A DNA stretch of 6,262 nt from Bacteroidia bacterium (GCA_030429325.1 JAUICT010000140.1:1-6262), one strand, 5' to 3'. Shown: positions 1 through 5,953, numbered from the stretch's first letter. Program-made: numbers and translations. Notes: generated by a model from the sequence alone, not told the origin.

Positions 1-90
1 CGTAGCGGGCTTTTGGGGCACAAACTGGGCCTGACCCAAACATGGACCAAGGAGCAGCATTTGTACAATGAATATTTTTAGAGTCTTCAT
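1..90 (-). CDS. Exported protein, N-terminal fragment (runs off left edge)
   Basis: Only the first 30 codons are in the window, beginning with ATG at 90-88. They encode a typical signal peptide: a basic start (MKTLK), a hydrophobic core (residues 5-18) and a likely signal peptidase I site after GQA, before Gln23. The mature protein is not visible, so no function can be given. A possible ribosome binding site, AGGGG, lies six bases upstream of the ATG and forms part of an inverted repeat at 97-128. The gene follows the TapB-like gene after 106 bp on the same strand. It could be the next member of the envelope operon or the start of a new transcript. The signal peptide and the upstream AGGGG support the start. 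Confidence 0.6.
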   Translation of the reverse strand, partial: MKTLKIFIVQMLLLGPCLGQAQFVPQKPAT

Positions 91-96
91 AATTAG

Positions 97-128
97 CCCC
101 TGTCCTAGAAAGGAATACCTATCAGGGG
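97..128 (-). promoter_or_regulatory. Inverted repeat covering the possible RBS of the leftmost gene
   Basis: On the minus strand CCCCTG (128-123) can pair with CAGGGG (102-97) around a 20-base loop. A short inner pairing of TCCT with AGGA is also possible. The 3' arm contains the AGGGG that would serve as ribosome binding site for the gene starting at 90. If the stem forms in the mRNA it would hide that site. The stem is only six pairs, the loop is long and many Bacteroidota genes do not rely on a Shine-Dalgarno sequence, so a regulatory role is speculative. Confidence 0.25.
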
Positions 129-162
129 TGAATAGGCTTTTTAATGGTTAATGTCTAGCGAT

Positions 163-181
163 GTTCCCTTTCCATGGGAAC
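163..181 (-). other. Perfect 6-bp hairpin downstream of the TapB-like gene
   Basis: GTTCCC and GGGAAC form a perfect six-pair stem around a seven-base loop, 16 bases beyond the stop codon of the TapB-like gene. No run of T follows on the minus strand, so it is not a canonical intrinsic terminator. It may mark the 3' end of the transcript or slow exonucleases, but this is only an inference from its position. Confidence 0.3.
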
Positions 182-196
182 CGTACCTTGATGATA

Positions 197-883
197 TTAT
201 TTTGAGAATGCCGTTAACACCGTGGTACCCTGCAATTTTCCGTTGGCATTGTAATATTCATTCTTTACCATGCCCACACCCTTGGCCAGCCATGTTTTTT
301 GAATCCCTTTTTGATTGGCCACCATCATTTTAACCTGTGAGGTCTGTGTAATGGCCACGCACTTAAATGTACCTGCGGGGGTGGTTATGGTTTCCATGCC
401 GATTACCTTTCTATTGGTTATCCGGCTCTCCATGTTCATTTTCATGGCCCCCATGTCCATGGCAATGTTGACCGAAGCATCTGCCAGGGTCTGTCCAGGT
501 GTTAGCGTATTGGGAATCTCCACATTGGTGCCAGTGATGGTTGCGTCCCCATTTTGAAACTGTTGCATCCTTGCAGAGTTCATCAACGATTTGAAGTCCA
601 TGGTCACAGTGGAACCGTCACATCTCATATCAAACTCGTTTGTCATAATGACTTGTCCTTTCTTGTCAAATAACTCTGAATTGATTGTTGCCGTTGTGGC
701 CCCTCCCGTTTGGGATACATTGTTCACGGTGTACTTCATTTTGGCCTCTAACTTGCCTTTTCTGTCATAAGATTCAAATTCGGAGACAGTACCCTCGCCA
801 AAAGGGTAATATGTACTGCAATCACCCTGCCCAAAAATGGTCAAAGCAAACAATAGCATTACTGTGGTAATCCAAGTTTTCAT
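197..883 (-). CDS. TapB/DUF3108-like secreted protein
   Basis: This 228-residue protein begins with a signal peptide (about residues 1-19) and has no further membrane segment, so it should be periplasmic or outer-membrane associated. The rest is beta-rich. Near the C-terminus it has TPAGTFKC (168-175) and, about 25 residues later, a W-x-AKGVGMVKNEY stretch (198-210). That pair matches the known pattern of the DUF3108-like/TapB family, whose members are exported envelope proteins of mostly unknown biochemical role. Cysteines at 22, 88 and 175 leave room for one disulfide. Residues 138-152 are unusually rich in methionine, a possible metal-binding or simply flexible stretch. The ATG at 883 is the natural start because the signal peptide follows directly. 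The gene sits 44 bp after the OmpA gene on the same strand and is probably cotranscribed, at least in part. Family assignment is by remembered motif only. Confidence 0.8.
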   Translation of the reverse strand: MKTWITTVMLLFALTIFGQGDCSTYYPFGEGTVSEFESYDRKGKLEAKMKYTVNNVSQTGGATTATINSELFDKKGQVIMTNEFDMRCDGSTVTMDFKSLMNSARMQQFQNGDATITGTNVEIPNTLTPGQTLADASVNIAMDMGAMKMNMESRITNRKVIGMETITTPAGTFKCVAITQTSQVKMMVANQKGIQKTWLAKGVGMVKNEYYNANGKLQGTTVLTAFSK

Positions 884-920
884 TTTTTCTGTTTTTTTGA
901 TTTATACTATTTCAACCCTC

Positions 921-941
921 TATTGCCCTATTTAGGCAATA
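921..941 (-). other. Hairpin spanning the stop codon of the OmpA-family gene
   Basis: TATTGCC and GGCAATA form a perfect seven-pair stem around a seven-base loop. The stop codon TAG of the OmpA-family gene (930-928) lies in that loop. No T-run follows on the minus strand, so it is not a classic terminator. It may partly end or stabilise the upstream operon mRNA before the TapB-like gene, whose start is 37 bases beyond the stem. Confidence 0.35.
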
Positions 942-2667
942 CCAGCAGTTCTACCCTACGATTTTTTTGCCGGTTTTCATCACTATCGTTGGGCGCTATG
1001 GGCTGGGTATCTCCAAGACCCTTTATTTCCCAACTAAAATGGTCCGCCGAAGCTTTCATCAAACTTTTCAATAGAGTACTAACGCTATTGGCCCGTTGTT
1101 CGGAAAGTTGTTTATTGGCTTGGGTACTGCCCACGTTGTCCGTGTGGCCCTCCACCACAATGGTTCCCTTGCCCATACCCTCTATCTGTGGAATCAGTTC
1201 CACAAGCAATGTCTCTGCTTCCGGTCTTAGGTCGTACTTCCCAAATTCAAACAATACTGAACTGTCCAGATTCAACCGAAGCGCCCCGCCAATGGCCGCC
1301 ACAGCATCCACATCCGCACCAGGAACGCCACTTCTTGTTTCCAAATCGGTAAGGCGGACGTAGGTAAAGGTTTCTCCTGGTCTTACAAAGTCATGGATAT
1401 CCACCATGGCCGTACCCCCCTCGATCTTGCCTACCTCAATCCAATTATTTCCATCTTTGGACAGCTCCAGAACCGTAGGTTCTATGGCACCCGCTTCAAA
1501 TACATAAAGGTCTGGGCCATTCACATCAGTAATGGCATTGTCCAAGAATTGCAGTGTAAGCACTCCTTTTAAGCCAATGCTGCACATTTCCGGCTTGGCT
1601 TGATTGAGCCGGGCAAGTTCCACGGTCAAATCGGGTTCGTTAAGGGCACCCTCTGGATATTGACCGCCATTTCCAGGGTCAAAATCAACTACCGCATCCG
1701 CAAAGGAACGCTTGCCCAAGGGCAGATATATTTGATTGTTTCGCGTATCGGCATAGGTATTCCCGATTTCATCCGACGTCTCTGAGTACCATCCCGGATT
1801 AAGCTTATAAAAGGCTTCCCGGGCACTGGATGACTTTTTCAGGAACTTGTCTGCACTTCGTTTTTGCATTTCTTTGTTTTCGTTGATCAATGCCTTAAAG
1901 TTTGAAGATGTATTCGAATCTTCAAGAGCCATCTCCACTGCATTGCTATAAACAGGGTCGGTAAGATCTTGGGCCTGCTTCTCATTGAGAATGTCTGATT
2001 GCTTTTCAATGCTTTTTAGGAGTTCTACTTCTTCAAGGTCAATGCCATAATGATCGGCCAATTGTTGTTTGGCCTCCTCTGGACTGGCATCCCTAAGATT
2101 TTGGTACAATCTTTTGTTCTCCACCCTTTTTTGTATGCTTCCACTGGAAACTTCTTTGAGGTCCTGCTCAAAAAAAGTGCCGGCAAACGGATGATCCGGC
2201 CTCCCAGAACCAGTACCCCCTAAACTTGTAATTTTGGGGAGTATGGCGTTTAGGGTATTGAGGTCTTTTGCCTCCATTTCGGACATAGCCTCTAAAAGTT
2301 TTGAAAAGTCCACATCCACCGTGCTTTCTTTAACAGCGATGGCTTGACTTAAATTGGGATGCTGTTCCAAAAGGCTTTTTAAGGAGTCAATATCGGCTTG
2401 GACAAGCGTTTTTTTCTCAATGGAGATCGTTCCCATCATTTGGGAAAAGACCATGGCCGCACCTTCAATATCCACATCCCCTTTAAACATATCCTCTAGG
2501 TTCAAATCCGAAGGACTATCGCCATTCTCTTCACTGTTGGTGATTTCGGTATCCGATGCTCCTGTTTCTGTTTCATCGGATTGTGTGCCTTTTTTGTCCT
2601 GTTCTTCATCTTTACATGAAAAATTAAAGACCACCAAGACCATCGCTATGTAGATCCATCTTTCCAT
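928..2667 (-). CDS. OmpA-family lipoprotein with F5/8-like beta-sandwich domain
   Basis: Starting at the ATG at 2667 this is a 579-residue lipoprotein. The signal peptide ends in FNFS-Cys18, the probable lipidated residue. A Glu/Asp/Ser/Thr-rich linker follows (19-60), then a mainly helical region (about 60-290). Residues 310-463 form a beta-sandwich-like domain with the hallmarks ADAVVDFDPG, GPDLYVFE, SKDGNNWIEVG, YVRLTDL and PGADVDAVAAI. This pattern is known from bacterial cell-surface proteins and resembles discoidin-type carbohydrate-binding folds. The C-terminus (464-579) is an OmpA-like peptidoglycan-binding domain with HTDN (508-511), LSEQRA (521-526, Arg525) and NRRVEL (570-575). The protein should therefore tie the outer membrane to peptidoglycan. 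A longer reading from a TTG at 2700 is possible, but it puts 11 polar residues before the signal peptide. The ATG overlaps the stop of the preceding gene as TGATG, suggesting translational coupling. The beta-sandwich ligand is unknown. Confidence 0.9.
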   Translation of the reverse strand: MERWIYIAMVLVVFNFSCKDEEQDKKGTQSDETETGASDTEITNSEENGDSPSDLNLEDMFKGDVDIEGAAMVFSQMMGTISIEKKTLVQADIDSLKSLLEQHPNLSQAIAVKESTVDVDFSKLLEAMSEMEAKDLNTLNAILPKITSLGGTGSGRPDHPFAGTFFEQDLKEVSSGSIQKRVENKRLYQNLRDASPEEAKQQLADHYGIDLEEVELLKSIEKQSDILNEKQAQDLTDPVYSNAVEMALEDSNTSSNFKALINENKEMQKRSADKFLKKSSSAREAFYKLNPGWYSETSDEIGNTYADTRNNQIYLPLGKRSFADAVVDFDPGNGGQYPEGALNEPDLTVELARLNQAKPEMCSIGLKGVLTLQFLDNAITDVNGPDLYVFEAGAIEPTVLELSKDGNNWIEVGKIEGGTAMVDIHDFVRPGETFTYVRLTDLETRSGVPGADVDAVAAIGGALRLNLDSSVLFEFGKYDLRPEAETLLVELIPQIEGMGKGTIVVEGHTDNVGSTQANKQLSEQRANSVSTLLKSLMKASADHFSWEIKGLGDTQPIAPNDSDENRQKNRRVELLVLPK

Positions 2668-3071
2668 CACCGTATAATGCGTTTCATGTTTTTGCTGCAA
2701 CCATCCGAGCTGTCATCCTTGTAAGTATCTCCCTCAATCGTGATGGTCACTTTTTTCCAGGTCTCAGCACCTGTGGTACTACGCCATTTTACCGATCCTG
2801 TGTAAGTTCCCGAACTTTGTTTCATCACTTGATACCCTATTTCGTCTTGGGAGAAGTTGTATTTTTTAAGTCCGCCCAATTGGGTGTATCGACCATATAT
2901 CTCGCCATTTTCCTCTTGGGTGAAGGTTACCTCGCGTCCATCGCATCCCTCCCAAGAACCAACAATGTCCGTGTTGGTGTTGGAAATGACCGTTCCCACA
3001 GACTGGGTTTTGCAGCCGGACCATAGGGTTATGCAAAAGGCAAAAATCAGTATCGGCACAAAAGGTTTCAT
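2667..3071 (-). CDS. Small lipoprotein, lipocalin-like beta protein
   Basis: A 134-residue protein with a signal peptide ending in LWSG-Cys20, so it is probably a lipoprotein. After a short Ser/Thr/Asn linker the protein starts a beta-rich domain with IVGSW (36-40), the GxW motif often seen at the first strand of lipocalin-like barrels. Cys43 and Cys125 flank the domain and could form a disulfide. The last residues are basic (KNMKRIIR). No enzyme motif is visible. The ATG at 3071 lies three bases after the stop of the preceding gene, and the TGA overlaps the start of the OmpA-family gene by one base. This tight packing suggests that the lipoprotein and the OmpA protein are made together, perhaps as partners. 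I do not recognise a named family. The lipocalin-like call is an inference from length, strand pattern and the GxW motif. Confidence 0.8.
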   Translation of the reverse strand: MKPFVPILIFAFCITLWSGCKTQSVGTVISNTNTDIVGSWEGCDGREVTFTQEENGEIYGRYTQLGGLKKYNFSQDEIGYQVMKQSSGTYTGSVKWRSTTGAETWKKVTITIEGDTYKDDSSDGCSKNMKRIIR

Positions 3072-3074
3072 AAC

Positions 3075-4484
3075 TCAGTCTTTTCTTGCATATTTCTCTT
3101 TCATAAATTCAAAATACATGTAGCCAAAGCGATCGTACCAATCCTCCACGCCATATTTGGCCTCGCATACGTTAAGTTCCATCATGGCATCGGCCAGGTC
3201 TTGCAGCATTTCGGCATATTTTTTATCGTATGCTTTCTCAAGGTCTTCCACGGATTTTAGTATTTTGATGCGTTCGCCCTGCCAAGCCAAACCTGCCACA
3301 CCATGCACTCCAGAGGCATTGTCTCCAAAGGCTATGGCCGCATTGGTGAATTTTTTAGTGCATTTGTAGATGGTGGCCAAACGTTCAAAAAGATAGCGTC
3401 TCTCATTGAACTTTTGCCGGGCTTCCACAAAACAGCTTGCGCAGCCCTCGTCCTCATCCTCCAATATTTTACCATCTTCGCCCATTGAGATTTCGGTACA
3501 GATGGATGGAATACTAGGTGCACCGGCCGGGGGCGTGGAATTGATACACGAACTCAATCCCGTATATGAGCTGTACAGATTTTTAACTGTGGCCCATGTG
3601 GATCGTATATTGGAAAGGGTCTTGTTTAGGTTTTCAATTCCCTTTTTCATACCGGCCCTTTCACTTTTGAGCACCTCCAACTCGGTTTTTAACATATCTT
3701 GATCATGCTCGAATTGGGTTTTCCAGTTTTCAAATTGCTCCATGGTCATGACATTTCCTTCCCAATAATTTTGGGCTGTTGCGCCAAGGGGAACCAAGAA
3801 GATGAAGAGCAACAACATTGTTGTGTTCTTTCCCTTTTTGCCCATTAGTTTCCCAGCAAGCACCCCAATGACCAGAAGTGCCACACCCAACGCAATGTAG
3901 AGCCAAGAACCACCGCCTTTTCCGCTGTTGTCATTTCCATCTGATGATACGGCCCCTGTACTTGTATTGACCGTTGCATCACCTCCTGATTTCATCTCAC
4001 TCGGTTTGATTTTTCTAAAGGCACTGCCCAGATAACTCTTTTCTTCTGGACTTGCCAGCACGGTAATGTTGTAAAGTGAGTTGGTGGGATTGTCCGTCTC
4101 TATTTTGATGCCAAACTTGCCCTCTGCCCTGAGTTGAAACCGAACCATTCCGTCCGGGGACGAGGCTGTGCTTTTTTTGTTGTACTCATCGTTCCAAATA
4201 TCCTGGTTTAAACTGACCTCCAAAGGGCTACCATCCAAACTGGTGACCAAAACATCCAAAAATTGGAACATGGAATGTCCGGTCACAAAATGATACATGG
4301 TAGAATCAGTCATTCGATTGAAGAACACCATCCCTTTCTCCCCTTCATGTCCAACTCGGGAATCTTCCGAAAGCATCAATTCAATAGGCTTTATGGCTTT
4401 GTCCAACGTGTAGGGCTGGGCAAATGCTTGAAGGCATCCCAGGGAGAGAAAACCGAACAATAATATGATCTTTATCTGTTTCAT
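3075..4484 (-). CDS. Envelope protein with internal signal-peptide-like segment
   Basis: I do not recognise this 469-residue protein. It starts with a signal peptide (1-22, cleavage after AFA, before Gln23). Residues 23-150 look like a beta-rich domain, with a weak resemblance to pre-peptidase C-terminal (PPC) domains. A Gly/Ser/Asn-rich linker follows (165-193), then a transmembrane helix (194-213), a basic loop with Lys212, 216, 217 and 219, and a second hydrophobic segment (221-234) ending in ATA-Gln238. That last part is a textbook signal peptide placed inside the protein. The remaining 232 residues are alpha-helical with probable coiled coils (250-300 and 405-440) and six cysteines (313, 329, 348, 351, 375, 440), including a CASC motif. 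Both large domains should face the periplasm, joined through a two-helix hairpin unless cleaved after 237. Gaps to its neighbours are 4 and 3 bp, so it is inside the operon. The reading frame is open throughout; a fusion of two exported proteins is the likely origin. Confidence 0.85.
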   Translation of the reverse strand: MKQIKIILLFGFLSLGCLQAFAQPYTLDKAIKPIELMLSEDSRVGHEGEKGMVFFNRMTDSTMYHFVTGHSMFQFLDVLVTSLDGSPLEVSLNQDIWNDEYNKKSTASSPDGMVRFQLRAEGKFGIKIETDNPTNSLYNITVLASPEEKSYLGSAFRKIKPSEMKSGGDATVNTSTGAVSSDGNDNSGKGGGSWLYIALGVALLVIGVLAGKLMGKKGKNTTMLLLFIFLVPLGATAQNYWEGNVMTMEQFENWKTQFEHDQDMLKTELEVLKSERAGMKKGIENLNKTLSNIRSTWATVKNLYSSYTGLSSCINSTPPAGAPSIPSICTEISMGEDGKILEDEDEGCASCFVEARQKFNERRYLFERLATIYKCTKKFTNAAIAFGDNASGVHGVAGLAWQGERIKILKSVEDLEKAYDKKYAEMLQDLADAMMELNVCEAKYGVEDWYDRFGYMYFEFMKEKYARKD

Positions 4485-4488
4485 GATA

Positions 4489-5109
4489 TTAGTTCTTGTA
4501 TTTTTCGATTAAGTAATCAATTGCCTGAATACCTTTTTGTTCCAGATATTCGCTTTGGGTCTTGTCCACCTTGAACAAGGTTCTATACCGGATTTGGATC
4601 CCATTGGCGTAGTTTGGATTTTGAAGGATGAAATACCCCTGATTGGGATGTTTCCAGATATAGTGATCGCCTGAATTGCTTATCCTTAAAAATTTTTTCT
4701 CATAAGAACCCGATTGCCAACTTGAGATTTCCGACCGTACATCGGACATGGGTTTCTGAAAGAATGTGAGGCCAAAAACGGATTGGCTGCCATCCTTGAG
4801 CGTTAGATTGTAACTGCATAAATATCCTTGACCGCTGGGACCATTGAAGGTTTCCTTGATATCCGCAACGGTAATACCGTAGAGGGTTGCCACCTCTTCA
4901 GCCGTTAACTTACATTGGGAGCTGGAGGCGTAAAGGCTAGTGTAGTCCCCATGTTGCTCAAGGTCAATGCCATTTGCATTTACTTTACTTTTGGCGGTGT
5001 TTTTCACATTCCCTTCTGAACCGACATCCCCTCCTTTTTTGTTTGACTGCCCGCAGGCCATGAGGAGCATTACTGCAACAAAAACGATTGAAATCTTTTT
5101 GGTTTCCAT
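4489..5109 (-). CDS. Lipoprotein with two-cysteine domain, unknown function
   Basis: A 206-residue protein with a clear lipoprotein signal: METKK, a hydrophobic core, and LLMA-Cys19. A Gly/Asn/Lys/Ser-rich tether (20-48) leads to the folded part. There, QCKLTAEEVATLYG (65-78) and a second cysteine in GYLCSYNL (95-102) suggest a Cys66-Cys98 disulfide. The arrangement Cys, LTxEEV, about 30 residues, Cys-x-Tyr and then beta strands resembles the layout of DUF3558-type lipoproteins from Actinobacteria. This is a likeness of pattern only, not evidence of homology. The remainder is mixed alpha/beta with many aromatic residues (150-176) and a final helix rich in Lys and Glu. No catalytic motif is seen. 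The ATG at 5109 is fixed by the signal peptide. The gene lies 15 bp after the lipocalin-like gene and 4 bp before the 469-residue envelope protein, in one operon. Confidence 0.8.
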   Translation of the reverse strand: METKKISIVFVAVMLLMACGQSNKKGGDVGSEGNVKNTAKSKVNANGIDLEQHGDYTSLYASSSQCKLTAEEVATLYGITVADIKETFNGPSGQGYLCSYNLTLKDGSQSVFGLTFFQKPMSDVRSEISSWQSGSYEKKFLRISNSGDHYIWKHPNQGYFILQNPNYANGIQIRYRTLFKVDKTQSEYLEQKGIQAIDYLIEKYKN

Positions 5110-5124
5110 ACTGATTTTGATTAA

Positions 5125-5700
5125 TTATTCCTTTTCCCTTACCAGTGTCACCACTGCCCCGGTCATATCATCTTTCATGACCAAGCGGTTTCGGGTCTGT
5201 TCCATAATGGTCTGGGTGGTGGTTATTTTGGTTGTGCTCATCTCATCCTTTGCTTCGGCAGTAACTTTCATGATGTTGTCTTCCAACTGAAAAGTGCCAC
5301 CGCTATCGGTAAGAAGATTACAGTCATTATCATAAAACTGGACATGATAATTGTTGGCTGAATAGGTAATGTTGGACTTTTTGCCACAATCGTTCAGGTT
5401 TTCGTAGCCGGGCACTCCTTCTAGGGATTCATAATACCAAGTGCCTTCAATATCATTTCCCTCGTTAGTTTCCTTTTTGTCCATTACACTCTTGGGAACG
5501 CCAAAAACGGTTTCAATGGCCTTTTCCGTACTCTCCTCGGCTTTTTGTTCCGCCTTGCGCTCCACGGTTCGTTCCACTCCACGTTCAGCGCCTTCTTTGG
5601 CTTTTTTGCCCAACTTTTTAAGAAACTGCGCCTCGGTGTGCTGTAAAGGAATCAGCAATGTTCCTCCCAGAAGAATAAGGATGATTGTCTTTGTTTTCAT
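5125..5700 (-). CDS. Secreted lipocalin-like protein with charged N-terminal helix
   Basis: The 191-residue product has a signal peptide (1-24, cleavage after TEA, before Gln25). Residues 26-66 form a long charged amphipathic helix with repeating ERxVERxAExKAEE character. Such helices are common just after the signal peptide in Bacteroidota envelope proteins, including OmpA-family and lipocalin-like ones. From about residue 83 a beta-rich domain begins with IEGTWYYE (84-91), a GxW motif as in lipocalin-like barrels. Two NDC motifs place Cys105 and Cys127 where they could form a disulfide. The end (VVTLVREKE) looks like the last strand. There is no lipobox, so the protein is probably soluble in the periplasm or loosely membrane bound through its helix. 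It is the first well-supported gene of the envelope operon, 7 bp after the small ORF and 15 bp before the next lipoprotein. The ligand is unknown. Confidence 0.82.
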   Translation of the reverse strand: MKTKTIILILLGGTLLIPLQHTEAQFLKKLGKKAKEGAERGVERTVERKAEQKAEESTEKAIETVFGVPKSVMDKKETNEGNDIEGTWYYESLEGVPGYENLNDCGKKSNITYSANNYHVQFYDNDCNLLTDSGGTFQLEDNIMKVTAEAKDEMSTTKITTTQTIMEQTRNRLVMKDDMTGAVVTLVREKE

Positions 5701-5707
5701 GATGTGT

Positions 5708-5872
5708 TTACTTTTTGTTGAAATGTATCTTCTTGATCAACTTATGTTTGTTGATGATGTTCAGTTCATAATGGCCCTTTTCCAAATACTTTATGTTCAA
5801 ATAGATCCTAGTATTGGGGAGATGGTCCATTTCCCCTCTATAGTGCAGGGGTTTGCCGTTTCTTGACTTCAT
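5708..5872 (-). CDS. Small unrecognised protein at the head of the operon
   Basis: The frame is open from an ATG at 5908 (66 residues), with further ATGs at 5872 (54 residues) and 5830 (40 residues). I choose 5872 because the stretch from KSRNGKPLHYRGEM onward looks like one coherent protein, while the first 12 residues add nothing recognisable; the choice is uncertain. An AGAGGGG run just upstream of 5830 could serve the shortest form. The C-terminal half, with IYLNIKYLEKGHYELNII followed by NKHKLIKKIHF, shows alternating strand character like a small two- or three-stranded sheet. No signal peptide, lipobox or membrane segment is present, unlike every other product of the cluster, so it may stay in the cytoplasm. 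It ends 7 bp before the lipocalin-like gene, which supports cotranscription and a real gene. Confidence 0.55.
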   Translation of the reverse strand: MKSRNGKPLHYRGEMDHLPNTRIYLNIKYLEKGHYELNIINKHKLIKKIHFNKK

Positions 5873-5877
5873 TGTTC

Positions 5878-5885
5878 CAAAGCTA
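5878..5885 (-). promoter_or_regulatory. Possible Bacteroidota promoter -7 element
   Basis: The minus strand reads TAGCTTTG, an exact match to the TAnnTTTG -7 consensus of Bacteroidota housekeeping promoters. No clear TTG/TTTG -33 element stands about 20 bp upstream. If used, transcription would begin almost at the ATG at 5872, giving a leaderless mRNA for that start or a roughly 40-base leader for the ATG at 5830. An eight-base degenerate motif can occur by chance, so confidence is low. Confidence 0.3.
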
Positions 5886-5905
5886 TGGGATGCTTTGGAC
5901 AGCAT

Positions 5906-5943
5906 CATGTAACTATGTAACAGATACCATGGGTATATGTAAC
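5906..5943. repeat. Three ATGTAAC direct repeats, possible regulator binding site
   Basis: The heptamer ATGTAAC occurs three times on the plus strand, at 5907-5913, 5915-5921 and 5937-5943. The last two extend to the octamer TATGTAAC, at 5914-5921 and 5936-5943. The first two are in tandem (8 bp period) and the last two are 22 bp apart, close to two turns of DNA. Between them sits a palindrome, ATACC-ATG-GGTAT (5924-5936). The block lies just upstream of the envelope operon and 53 bp downstream of the AraC-type gene. AraC-family proteins usually bind direct repeats about 21 bp apart, so this is a plausible operator, but binding is inferred only from spacing and position. Confidence 0.45.
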
Positions 5944-5953
5944 ATGGGGAATG

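Noticed and set aside
163..181. Hairpin after the TapB-like gene as an intrinsic terminator
   Set aside because: The stem is perfect but no T-run follows on the minus strand, so it is listed only as a hairpin.
923..1363. Plus-strand open frame of 146 codons
   Set aside because: It lies fully opposite the OmpA domain coding region, which has clear family motifs. The plus-strand translation is rich in Ser, Leu and Pro without a recognisable domain, as expected for the reverse of a coding sequence.
2668..2700. Extended N-terminus of the OmpA-family gene from a TTG at 2700
   Set aside because: It would place 11 polar residues before the signal peptide and overlap the preceding gene by 34 bases. 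The ATG at 2667 gives a normal lipoprotein signal and a TGATG junction.
2354..3123. Several short plus-strand open frames opposite the lipoprotein genes
   Set aside because: They overlap well-supported minus-strand genes with signal peptides and tight operon spacing, and show no domain of their own.
4406..4484. Reading the 469-residue protein as a lipoprotein at Cys17
   Set aside because: The residues before Cys17 (S-L-G) lack the usual Leu at -3, and a good signal peptidase I site (AFA before Gln23) follows a few residues later.
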